From Ophiosphaerella korrae (taxonomy: Eukaryota; Ascomycota; Dothideomycetes; Pleosporales; Phaeosphaeriaceae): DNA of 64,000 nucleotides. Position 1 is the stretch's first letter. Every line of letters begins with the position of its first letter. Positions 20,964 through 30,263 of this stretch are shown one piece after another. Under the pieces are notes generated by a model, which worked only from the letters and a program-made list of their open reading frames with translations, did no database searches and was not told the DNA's origin. The DNA lies in NCBI GenBank assembly GCA_028456385.1, contig JALNQF010000024.1, positions 124,001 to 188,000 of the forward strand, in the 5' to 3' direction. A program made the translations under genes and the position numbers.

Positions 20964-23015
20964 ATGAACTTTGTAGGATGCAACAGTGTGTGCACAGATG
21001 ACCTTGCAACCATGAACGAAACGAAAATCATCGGCCTCTACGGTATTTCTGGATCGGGGAAAACGACATTATTGAATGCATTGAGAGAGAGCCTAGGCCC
21101 AGAACGCTTTGCCTTCTACGAAGGCTCTGAAGTTATTGCTGGTATGGTATCTGATGGTCTGAACGGGTTCCAGCGACTAGACGAAAAAAGCAAAAGAAAC
21201 GTTCGGGAACTTGCTATCGCGAAGATTCACAAAGAATGCTGTGAAAGCGGAAAGACCGCACTGGTCACTGGCCACTTTATGTTCTGGCGTAAAGGTAACG
21301 CACCTGAATACGTTGTCTGTACTGAGGGCGATCTGGACACGTATACGCATATCATATACATAAAAGTGTCGCCTGATATCGTAGAGCGACGCTGCCGGGA
21401 CGACACTGCGAGGCAAAGGCAGCCACTCCAGATCGAGGAACTCTCTCAGTGGCAGCAAGCTGAGATAACTCAATTGCGATCTCTGTGCCATGAGCACAAC
21501 ATACTCCTGTCTGTCGTCAACGAAGATCAAATCTCGCGCAAATTGGTACAAACAATAGCGCGCGACTTCGACCTTCACAATGAGAATCACAATCGGAATG
21601 TTGCTAATCAACAACTCGACCAAGCCGTCTTTGCACAACTTAGCCGAGCGGAGACAGTGATGGTCTTTGACGGAGACAAGACTCTTACCTGTCACGATAC
21701 GGGCGCATTATTCTGGGAGAAAGTGCAAGCCAATCAGGACGAGAAAGGAACTCAGCTTCCACTGAAGAAGTTATTCAGTAGCCCTCTGGGATACACATAC
21801 GCTGGTTTTCGGCAAGCCACCCTTTTGTATGAAGAGGTTGCATGTGATGAGATGTACGAGGATCTCTGCCAGCAGGTGGCCTTAGCCACAGTCATGCATC
21901 CTGAATTTTCGTCTTTGCTACAACTTGTGTCAGAAATACCGTCTGTAGATGTCATAATTGTGAGCTGTGGTCTTCGTCGAGTTTGGGAGATCGTTCTCGA
22001 AAACGCGAAACTCCAGAAATCGGTAAAAATCATTGCAGGAGGGCGAATTACAGATGGGCTAGTAGTCACAGCTGCAATAAAGGCTTCGGTCGTTTCTCGC
22101 TTGCAAATAAATCATCAGAAGCAAGTATGGGCGTTTGGAGATAGCCCGCTAGACCTCGAGATGCTGAAATTGGCGGACCAGGCGTTTGTCGTAGTCGTCG
22201 ACGAGCACACGAGGAGCAAATCGATGGAAGCCGCGCTTACCCGCGCCATGGATGAAGGTCTTCAGGCACGCCAAATCGTCCTACCTAGAACCGTCCCACC
22301 TCGGCTAGACATCGACAGGCTGCCAGTAATTGATGTAACGAGGATCGATTTCGTCAACAAATTGTTGAGCTGGAAAAGCCAGCGCAGGTCACTCCCAATT
22401 TTCGTAGCGACTGATACAGCATCAAAGTTGTTGGCAACACCTATGCGAGATGCAGTCAATTCTGGTCCAAAGTTACGAGAGGCTCACAGGGAAGCCGGTC
22501 GGTACCTGGCGTACGAGCAACTAGCTCCCATCATTGGCCTTGAGCCACATCCTATCGCACATGTGCTTGGGCACCATACAACCGGCTTTAAGCTTTCCAA
22601 TGAAAAGGCAACAACAATTGTGGCCTTAATGCGCGGCGGAGATCCAATGGCATCCGGCGTGAGTGAGGCACTTCCTCGTGCCATGTATGTCCACGTGAAA
22701 GACCCAGGGGACCTCAAGCTCCACCACTTGCAAGACCAAACCCAAGTCGTGCTCGTAGATTCGGTAGTAAATACTGGAAAATCTGTCATAGAGTTTGTTG
22801 AGTCTATTCGCCAAATTCATCCAACTATCCGGATTTTTATCGTTGCTGGCGTAATACAAGCCCAGTCCCTGTGCAAGACCAGCGCAATGTACAAAGCACT
22901 CTCCGCCGATGGGCACGTGTGTATCGTTGCGCTCCGCGTTTCTGATACGAAGTTCACTGGAAGTGGAACGACGGACACTGGCAACCGTCTGTTCAACACG
23001 ACCCATCTACCATAG
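20964..23015 (+). CDS. P-loop kinase / HAD phosphatase / uracil phosphoribosyltransferase fusion
   Basis: Single exon, 683 aa (667 if the second ATG at 21012 is used, which places MNETKIIGLYG at the start). Three domains follow in order. Residues about 20-205 form a P-loop NTPase of adenylate/uridylate-kinase type with Walker A GISGSGKTT at 27-35. Residues about 230-430 form a HAD phosphatase with motif I DGDKTLT (236-242), motif II VSCG (333-336) and motif IV GDSPLDLEM (392-400), resembling phosphoserine-phosphatase-type HADs. Residues about 480-683 form a uracil phosphoribosyltransferase-like domain with LMRGGDPMASG (555-565), the PRPP-binding VVLVDSVVNTGKS (595-607) and the C-terminal TGNRLFNT. 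All signature residues are present, so each domain may be active. Known chemistry would be NTP-dependent phosphoryl transfer, phosphate-ester hydrolysis and PRPP-dependent base salvage. Joined in one chain they suggest nucleotide salvage or turnover, but the actual substrate is unknown. No lesion; probably cytosolic. Confidence 0.85.
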   Translation: MNFVGCNSVCTDDLATMNETKIIGLYGISGSGKTTLLNALRESLGPERFAFYEGSEVIAGMVSDGLNGFQRLDEKSKRNVRELAIAKIHKECCESGKTALVTGHFMFWRKGNAPEYVVCTEGDLDTYTHIIYIKVSPDIVERRCRDDTARQRQPLQIEELSQWQQAEITQLRSLCHEHNILLSVVNEDQISRKLVQTIARDFDLHNENHNRNVANQQLDQAVFAQLSRAETVMVFDGDKTLTCHDTGALFWEKVQANQDEKGTQLPLKKLFSSPLGYTYAGFRQATLLYEEVACDEMYEDLCQQVALATVMHPEFSSLLQLVSEIPSVDVIIVSCGLRRVWEIVLENAKLQKSVKIIAGGRITDGLVVTAAIKASVVSRLQINHQKQVWAFGDSPLDLEMLKLADQAFVVVVDEHTRSKSMEAALTRAMDEGLQARQIVLPRTVPPRLDIDRLPVIDVTRIDFVNKLLSWKSQRRSLPIFVATDTASKLLATPMRDAVNSGPKLREAHREAGRYLAYEQLAPIIGLEPHPIAHVLGHHTTGFKLSNEKATTIVALMRGGDPMASGVSEALPRAMYVHVKDPGDLKLHHLQDQTQVVLVDSVVNTGKSVIEFVESIRQIHPTIRIFIVAGVIQAQSLCKTSAMYKALSADGHVCIVALRVSDTKFTGSGTTDTGNRLFNTTHLP

Positions 23016-23235
23016 TTGTTTTGAACTCTACTTTGTTGATGCATCTTATTCAGCATCTCAGCATTGGTCAGCAATTCCAAACCGCGTTCGAGGAGGTCTT
23101 GAATTATAGCTACCTATGAGCTCCAGAATCAACACTCAAACGGGACTATATGGCACTTTCTATTTAACGTACTTTCGGCACGCTGACGTAAAAGCCTCGA
23201 AATATTGTTAACCTGGCCACCAACCTGATTGACAC

Positions 23236-23435
23236 TGTGGTGTAGTAGGATATGCACGTGATCGGGGAGCGTTAGGTCAGCTTTGCGGCTTTGCAGGGGG
23301 CTCCGAAAGAGGTCGGATAGGCATGAAGGCACCGACTCGTCATGTAGCTCCCAACTCAGTATATTCTACTCATCTCACCGATTGCGGGTCGGCACCTGCC
23401 CCCTACTTCTACAAGCATCCCAGTATGCTACAACA
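23236..23435 (-). repeat. Copy C of the ~205-bp interspersed repeat (inverted)
   Basis: The reverse complement begins TGTTGTAGCATACTGGGATG and ends CTACTACACCACA. It shares with copies A (25589) and B (35350) the blocks CGACCCGCA-TCGG-GAGA, AGCTACATG-CGAG, CTGACCTAA-GCTCCC and GATCACGTG. TG...CA ends with short inverted termini (TGTGGTGTAG and TGTTGTAGCA) fit a solo LTR or a MITE. Flanks GTGAG and GTGTC are only weakly alike, so a target duplication is uncertain. Confidence 0.7.
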
Positions 23436-23844
23436 CTCACTTATATTTTTCATTTTGAGTGCTTCGCAAGTCTTTGATCATAACTAGCTCTTAATAGCAT
23501 TTAGTATCGATTAATCGTTAAAGAAATAGAGATAATTTTGTTTTCTTAGAGTTGCTTCTTGTTTTAAATATGAGGTCTGTATATATTAATATGCTGGTAG
23601 TGTGCTGTTGCGTGGAGCATGATATCTCAACTCAGCCGAATACTGAGTAAATAGCTACGTGACAAGCCTTAGTTTCTGAAGTGTTGATAAGATTGAAGTA
23701 GTTGAGTAAGGTGGTAATAGTACTAAGGAAAACTGATAATTGACTTGAAACTAGATATCTAGATGTTGATCTCTAAATTCCTAGCTAGTAGTCCGAGATT
23801 GTCCGAGTGAAGACTGATTGTCCGAGTCCTAACTAACTACCTAA
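23436..23844. other. AT-rich flank with repeated GTCCGAG motif
   Basis: No gene. The AT-rich segment 23470-23780 is followed by three close copies of GTCCGAG (about 23788-23828), two of them preceded by ATT. This is a short local repeat beside the truncated 3' end of the HET relic. Confidence 0.45.
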
Positions 23845-24422
23845 CTATTTCTACTGCCATTACCCCCTCCACCACACCATAAGAAAAGTTCGACCAAACC
23901 CGAGGTGACACCTCGTGCACCGGCACAGTAGGAGTCAGGGTTCTGCAGTAGCTTCAGCGATGCCTTGCAAGTCTTCCCTAGCTTAATATAGTCCCCGTCC
24001 GACAACCGATTCGTATCGATGCCATCCTGGTCAATTTTGATGCCTCTCCTAAAAATCGCAGTTGATTTATGTGTAATTTCCGCTACCATCTTGTCATTTT
24101 CCCATTCCTCGTCGAGCAAAGCGATGACGTGGTGTGCGTCCTCAAATATCTTTCGCATACGTTGGATCTCCAAGGCTACCTCGTTCAGGTCGGCTTGGTT
24201 GATGCATACGGTACCCATCCACACCTTTGGTTGTGTGCAGGGATTTGAGAAGACTGGAGGGGAACAAATCGAGCGGAGCGCTGCCTCTAGATTCATTGTA
24301 ATGAGCACGCTCTTCCAGCTGATAATAATGCGGTTTTTAAAACTTCTACAGTCCAGACATATGAGACTGCGATGTAGTCACCCCAATTGAAGCGAAAGCC
24401 TCGAAGAGAGTCCGCGGTATGA
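23845..24422 (-). pseudogene. HET-domain (heterokaryon incompatibility) relic
   Basis: Reading the minus strand from 24422, FNWGDYIAVSYVW is the typical start of a HET domain. After a frame change the sequence continues with VLITMNLEAALRSI, WMGTVCINQADLNEVALEIQ and RMRKIFEDAHHVIALLDEEW (24315-24100), the core HET signature. HET proteins trigger cell death after fusion of genetically unlike hyphae (family knowledge). Here the start is missing, there is a frameshift between the first two blocks near 24350, and the frame ends in a glycine/serine-rich tail at 23841, so both ends are truncated. It is not expected to be functional. Confidence 0.75.
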
Positions 24423-24886
24423 TCGTCATTAGCCCCCATTAACCCAGAAAGCCTGTTGTAAGTCTTCCATTTAGAGAGCTGAACATTTGCAGTCTAGTTA
24501 GTCGTCAAGGGAAACATGATCTATTGTACAGCGGATTGGTTCGTCGCGCCTAGGCAAGGACGCGAACCTTGTTTCGAGCGTGACCAGGCGGTTACTTTTG
24601 GAATCGGCGAAGAGTAAGTACGAAACAAGCCTCTTAATAGCATGCAGTGCTCGAACTCTCGTTGTCTGGGCGTATTACTGATTCGAGCGGCGTGGTCGTG
24701 GTTCGGCCTTGTCTGAATGGGAGGGAGTTGTTGGTTGTTGCTCCCTACAACGCTGGCCAAGCCGATCGGACCAACACCCTCAGACCTGCGATTGCAGTGC
24801 AATAATCACCACCAACATTGCACCATACACGCCTTCAAAATATTGCGATACATCTGCCTCTATGCTAACTCCATCGTCGATCTCGC
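24423..24886. other. GC-richer island, no clear gene
   Basis: Less AT-rich than its flanks. Short frames occur on both strands without domain support. The last part may be the promoter of the 24887 frame. Confidence 0.3.
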
Positions 24887-25228
24887 ATGTTTGCAGCGAT
24901 CACACGTCGAACCTGGAGATGCACCAACCGCCTTCCTGCACTCGCCGCCACGCCACGCCCCGCCCGCTTCAAACGCGATCCAAATACCGCATTACGCCAG
25001 AGAACCGTCCACAGAACTGAGAATTCTTCTACCTCGGCACAAACAGCCGATGCGCAATGGCGCGAAGCAACGTGCTTCTTGGAAACCTGCAACGCTGACC
25101 ATCCCAAGTCCACGACCGAGCTCTGGAGCACAGTCCGCAGCATGAGCACAAGCTCTGCAATACCAATAAGTACAAAACAAGGGAGGAAGGTTAGGAAGAC
25201 TGGGGCTCCGACCACGGGGGATTTATAG
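24887..25228 (+). CDS. Possible truncated protein with a mitochondrial-type N-terminus
   Basis: An ATG frame of 113 codons. The first 40 residues (MFAAITRRTWRCTNRLPALA and on) are rich in R, A, T and S and lack acidic residues, as in mitochondrial presequences. The rest is hydrophilic and the frame stops soon before AT-rich repeat DNA. Overlapping frames on both strands (24717-25145 plus, 25215-24865 minus) compete, so the choice is tentative. It may be the 5' fragment of a gene captured or cut by the neighbouring repeat. Confidence 0.3.
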   Translation: MFAAITRRTWRCTNRLPALAATPRPARFKRDPNTALRQRTVHRTENSSTSAQTADAQWREATCFLETCNADHPKSTTELWSTVRSMSTSSAIPISTKQGRKVRKTGAPTTGDL

Positions 25229-25379
25229 ATACGCTAAAAAACACGTCTCCAAAGCTAGAAGGAAACATTCTTTATTAATATAAAAGACGCGCCTACGTGC
25301 CTTCAACGTACTAAGTACTTCCGCTTTAATAGCAAGAAATAAAATATATTAAGTGGCTAGAGGGTGTATAATAAATAGG

Positions 25380-26493
25380 TGATATGCAGAGAGTAACAGT
25401 CTTGTTTTGAAGGCGGTAGTCTTTAAAATCCTAGGTAAAGTAGTTCTCGTGGCCGTACCGAATAAGCAGCCAGTACCCCACTTAACGTGCCTTTGTATAA
25501 GCGTTAAAATGCTTCAACCGCTCTAGACTAAGTCAGTTATTTTTCCAGCCGTTCTTTAAGACTGAAAGCTTCTAATTATTTAGTATATTGTGGCATACTA
25601 AGATGGACGTAGAAGTAGGAGGCAGGTAGCGACCCGCAGTCGGCGAGAGATGAGATGAGTTGAAGTATATAGGTTGAGTAGCTACATGGCGAGCTGGTGT
25701 CGGTGGCTATCCACTCCATCCGATCCTTTATCGGTGCCCACACAGAGCCGCATTGCTGACCTAAGCCTCCCTGATCACGTGCGGTCCTGCTACACCACAA
25801 TATCTACTTCCTAGTACTATGTAGAGATAGAAATCAGCCGTTTGTAGATAATGAATGTCAGGGTTGCGTACCTAGCAGCGCAGATACTCGCGATTGCCTA
25901 GCTGAATAAGCTTAGGCCGAGTACATCTCTCTGAGCTTGTAACGGCTTTTATTGACCTAGTAATACCCGCCTAGAAGCTAATCTTATTAAAGTTGTGCAC
26001 ATCGTTATCGTAGATACTATACTTGGCTTTGGTCTCTTCAATGCGCTTAAACCATGCGTTAATTACCTTAGGATCTACCTAGAGTTTTCACTGCCGGTTC
26101 TTTGCTCGATTGAACGCTTATCCTCAGCTCATCCAAGTGCGTTATAAATCTTGTAGTCTAATTTTTGCCTTCTAGCTGTCTACCCCACGCTGCTAGTACT
26201 TTTTCTACTACATCTGCCATCTCACGGAGCCGGGGCGCAAATCCTCGATAGGCAAGATCGAGTGTATATTAGATAATTCTTTGATCTTCAGTCGCAGTAA
26301 GTTTCTGGTAGTTTAATGGCGTATTGGGTCGAAAGGCAATTCCTTGGAGCCGGTCAGAGAGTCGCTGTTGTTTGATATTGAAGGCTGCAGTAGCGCGTCT
26401 TTGGCTTTGAAATTGGCCGGACTGTAGGACCTGAAGAGCAAGTTCGATTCTAACTTCTTGCTCAGTTAATATCACGTTGTGTTTTTGAGGCAT
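25380..26493 (-). mobile_element. Fot1/pogo-like transposase relic, interrupted by repeat copy A
   Basis: From the minus-strand ATG at 26493, 75 codons read as the N-terminal helix-turn-helix of a Fot1/pogo (Tc1-mariner superfamily) transposase, with VILTEQEVRIELALQ, RRATAAFNIKQQRLSDRL and IAFRPNTPLN. After the first stop, recognisable family pieces continue in the same order with many stops: RGFAPRLREMADVV, a KAKY...DNDVHNF segment near 26010-25985, and then, beyond the inserted repeat, LERLKHFNAYTKARV and a GHEN block near 25440, where the catalytic DG of the DDE motif has become YG. It ends near 25380. The stops and AT-rich composition fit RIP. Terminal inverted repeats were not identified. 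Confidence 0.8.
25589..25799 (+). repeat. Copy A of the ~205-bp interspersed repeat, nested in Fot1 relic
   Basis: Starts TGTGGCATACTAAGATGG and ends CTACACCACA, flanked on both sides by ATAT (25585-25588 and 25800-25803), a possible 4-bp target duplication. Transposase coding remnants lie on both sides, so this copy inserted into the Fot1 element. About 80% identical by eye to copy B (35350-35557), with mostly transition differences; also related to copy C. Interpreted as a solo LTR or MITE. Confidence 0.75.
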
Positions 26494-26681
26494 TATTACT
26501 GTACTGTAATGTTGGCTGTGCCAAGAAGAAGTGACCGGCTTGCTGATATCACCGTCTTGGTGATTGTTTACGTTATACTGATTATCCTAGGCGTATATTG
26601 TACTACCTAAGAAGGTCTAAGTACCCTGTGCCTGAATTCTACCTATAAAATAACACATCCGGATGACGATGTGTTCGCTTC
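26494..26681. other. Flank between Fot1 relic and GTPase pseudogene
   Basis: No gene. It should contain the 5' end of the Fot1 element, but no inverted terminus could be assigned with confidence. Confidence 0.35.
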
Positions 26682-27870
26682 CTACCCTCCAGAATATATA
26701 TCTAGATTATGCACCCTATCCTCGTCAAAAAAATCACCGCCTTGCCAAATGCTACCAGGTTCTGATTCACTGTCCGAAAGTTCTTCGTTCATACTTTCAC
26801 CGGGTGTTGTTGCACCTCGATACACCGCTACTGCGTTGAGAAGAAGTCTTATCCATGATTTCGTCTCTTTCGCCCACTCGAACCATGTCGGCGGCTGAGG
26901 CGAGAAACTGGAATGAGAGGCCTCCGGGGTCTGACTTGAGCCCCCCACCAAAAGACATCTTCCAGCCGATGTTTTTTCAATTGAGCATCCTCGAGCGATC
27001 TCCTAGTATAGTTGTGGTATAATGTCTGATGATTTTCCATAGCGATCATGAATCATGTTCCTGGCATGCACAGCCCTTTCTTCATATTGCCTTCGAAGAG
27101 ACAGTTTTCTCCAAGTGTCGGCTTCTCGAACGAGCCCATGGTGGAACGTTGCTGCACCCTTTAATATCAGGGGTCGAAGTAAAGGTCCCTATGTCCAATT
27201 TGCATAGCGGTCGAGCTTTTCACTCACTACATCATCAGCCTGCACGTCCCACTTGGTGGTAACAATGGTCGTATTGACCATGTAATCAGAGCCGCAGAAC
27301 TGGTTCACCCATTTCAAGATCTTGTCCGCTGATTTTGTAGCACGGACATTTTCAAATGTATCGACATATATAAGTCCTCGAAACTTGACATATCGTTCAA
27401 TCGTGGCCATGGAGGTTGTCAGCATAGTGAATATATGCCAGCCGTCAAGATCTGCAGCGTCAAATCCAGGCATATCGAGGAACAGATATTTCTTTCCTTC
27501 TATAAGTGCCGGAACAAGCGCAGTTTGTCGAGTGCCTGTAATTGTTAGAGTGGCCAACGAATTTTTGCTTTATATTCCACATGAGCAATCTTACCAGACT
27601 CAAGTGTCGAGGCGATGTATACATCGTGCCCTGTAATAGATTTGATAAAGGCAGACTTACCCGTGCCAGTAGGGCCGGTCACGATGATGAGGTCAACCCC
27701 GAGACTAACTATGAGATGAAACTGTTCAATCTTCATAAGTGATTTTCGTGAACTTACTGCTTCTCAAGAAATTTGACAGTTTTGCGACTGAGAGCATTGC
27801 AGACCTTATCTCCATATTTCCTCCAGCCGGATAAAGCAGGCTTTGAATGTGGGGTTGCACCGCTCTCCAT
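26682..27870 (-). pseudogene. P-loop GTPase-like protein with two in-frame TAG codons
   Basis: Exons on the minus strand: 27870-27758, 27704-27595 and 27535-26682. Introns of 53 bp and 59 bp have GTAAGTT and GTAAGA donors; the second has a CTAAC branch. The protein starts MESGATPHSK. Walker A GPTGTGKS is at residues 48-55, a DMPGFD (DxxG) motif follows in exon 3, and TTKWD stands where NKxD is expected, so it is an AIG1/septin-like G domain of the type seen in many fungal paralogs. Two TAG codons interrupt the last exon, at 27191-27189 (after YANWT) and at about 27004-27002 (after PQLY). Between and after them the same frame stays open and protein-like to the natural stop at 26682, including EIARGCSIEKTSAGR. 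Both TAGs would arise from CAG by one C-to-T change in a CpA context, the RIP signature. Apart from these the gene is whole. Confidence 0.72.
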
Positions 27871-28407
27871 ATTGCTAATTTGTTACACGAAGCTCCAATT
27901 TAATCAATGGATAGGTTGAAAATTATGCTTAAGCAGAGTTGCATGAGCAAAGCGTAAGTGTAAAAGATGAAGCTTGGATTTAAATAATAAGGGTAAACTG
28001 ACCTCCTAAAATACTTGAGCACTGAAGGACAGCCGGTCATGTACGTGTCTGATTCGTTACTAAATGATCCAATCATATTGAGTAAGTCACATAACAGGGT
28101 TCTAAGCGAACAAAAGTTTTAGTCCGTGCTGATGGAGGAACGTTGCAGACGCCGACATAAAATGATGGTGGGCTGAGACAAAATACGATTGGGAGCCGTA
28201 CATGTGTTTGTATACCATAGGCCCGTAGACATCGCCATGCGTGCAGTGCGTCTTCATCGAGAGGTTTGAATATCTGATGCATATTGAGTGTGCCACCTTA
28301 AATGATGTAGGATAAATAAGCTATGGTGGATATTCCCAACTACATCTTTTCTCTTCACATTTTGTGGCTCTAAGTCGACTGTTCTTAAAAGCAATTGTAG
28401 TATTACC
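27871..28407. other. Divergent intergenic region
   Basis: Lies between the minus-strand GTPase and the plus-strand Clr5 gene, so it probably held both promoters. Two 64-69-codon minus frames at 28073-28296 have no recognisable content. Confidence 0.4.
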
Positions 28408-29949
28408 ATGAACTCCTACTCCCACTCAAGTATTCTGAGATGCTTTTATGAAGCCATTGTTGAACTTTACGTCCTCGACAGACGCAGATTAGATGAAGTA
28501 CAAAAAATAATTGAGAAACAACAGCCGGATCTAGGTAAAACGTAAGTTTAAATTTGTTTAGAAAGGTTGCCATTCTTATTTATACATCAGTATTCCACAG
28601 TGGAAATCGGAGTTAAAAACAATGGGGATTTACAAATACAACTACGGCGCGAGCCCTGGTTCGTTCTGACCAAGTTGGAGGAAATTGGATATGGGCCCGA
28701 TCAATGTATGGTTCTTTCGAATGGAATACCTCTTGACATCCGTGAAGTGGAAAGATATGGCATACGAAAAAAAAAATCCAGCAAACGAATCCGGAACCAA
28801 TGCTCGCTCGCAAGATCTGTTATTCATCCCTCTTCCATTCACTTTCAGTCGATTATCCGATCTAGAGTACTTTAAGGCGTTTCAGCGACTACTATGGTAC
28901 ACTAGCGCCCATTTTGATAGTTGCTTCGACAAAGGTATATGGAATATGGAAGAGCGAGGTGTCTATTGTCGAAGCGATACACTTGTTTCAGGCTTGGCAA
29001 ATCTTAGTAGGCTACACAACATGATGGTGCAGCATTGAAATGTATCAAGAGCGGGGATGCAGAAAGCGGATGGGTTAAAATACGGGCTGTATTTGTTCTC
29101 CTTAGAGCGGTTGTGCAAACCCAGCACCATCGGCAATTACCCGACCTGCTGGCAATTGTGTTGATCCTCGAGAGATCTGGCAGATATGATGTTCGGGCGG
29201 AGTTAATTAGAGGGCTTTGCGACTGGGCTGAGCTTGATCTACAAGACAACGATCCAAGGAAAAAGATATTCAAAGAAATCCTCCGGTTGCCTGTGGACAC
29301 TTCAGGACACTTATACATTGCTTTCGATACTTGCTGCCGCCACCTATGGATGAAAAAGGCTGGGGGAAATGACCTGATCAAGGCTTACTATGCTTATAAC
29401 CAAGCTAGCTTGCCCCGCACCACGCCTGGGGAGTTCTACAATCTATATGAAGGCAAAAGCGGCATGGAAATTAAATCCATTCTTCGACAAGTTGACCAGA
29501 AATTTATTCCTTTCGACCACGCAAGGATCTGTCTGTGGCACACTGCTATTCGATATCTCTTCCAAGAGAAAGGACGTTTCAAAGAGGCAGAAGCCATCTG
29601 CAGTCAGTTGATTGTATCTGTGCTGCAATGTCAAGGGCCACAAGAACAGCCTCAACAGCGACAGTGGAACGTGTATGTTTCTTTGACATTTTTCCTGCTC
29701 GGATCCATTAACGAATCACTGCACAGGCCTTTAGAGGCGATACGTTACTTTAGGTTCTGTGCAGCGAAGAGAGATGAGGTAATTTCAGAAGGAATCTGGG
29801 ACCCAACAAGGAGTGGAGCTTTGAACAGAATTCAAGAGTTAGCACACAGAACGGGTAACCCTGATATCGCAGGTTATGCCACGCGACAGCTAGGTGCGAT
29901 TGAATCTGCCTTAGCAAAGGAAGATAATATAAGGCAATTACACGTTTAG
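28408..29949 (+). pseudogene. Clr5-domain protein, broken by a stop and a frameshift
   Basis: Exon 1 (28408-28541) and the start of exon 2 (28591 onward), joined across a 49-bp GTAAGT...CATCAG intron, encode a fungal Clr5 domain: ILRCFYEAIVELYVLDRRRL, then KIIEKQQPDLGKT and PQWKSELKTMGIYKYN. A TGA follows at about 28659. The frame then stays open (MGPINVWFFRMEYLLTSVKW and on) to 29038. From about 29035 a second frame of 300 codons continues to 29949, with helical repeats typical of the TPR-like C-terminal region of these proteins (LLRAVVQTQHHRQLPDLLAI; FKEAEAICSQLIVSVLQC). A single missing base near 29037 explains the change. Clr5-domain proteins are a large fungal family of mostly unknown role, often in accessory regions. 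Two lesions make it a likely pseudogene, though a young one. Confidence 0.7.
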
Positions 29950-30263
29950 TGTTAAGGCAACTAATTTCTATAATTAGGCCCTATTCAGTACGCACTTGTT
30001 TCTCATTGCATTTTTGCTGTACGTAGTCTGAACTTTGATCTTCGAGATTTTATCTTATTCCATCCCCAAAATGCTCTTAGACTTAGCTCAGTCTTTCCTT
30101 TCAGGCTGAGCGTGGCGGTGCTGTGGCACAGTGAGCTCATTAAACATCCTATCAGCAACCGGAAAACCTACCTGTCGTCCTCACCTCCAGTTACGGTTAC
30201 CTTAAACACATTGCACCTCGACCGCCCTGTATCTCTTGAGCCGTGACATAGACAGCGCTCAAC

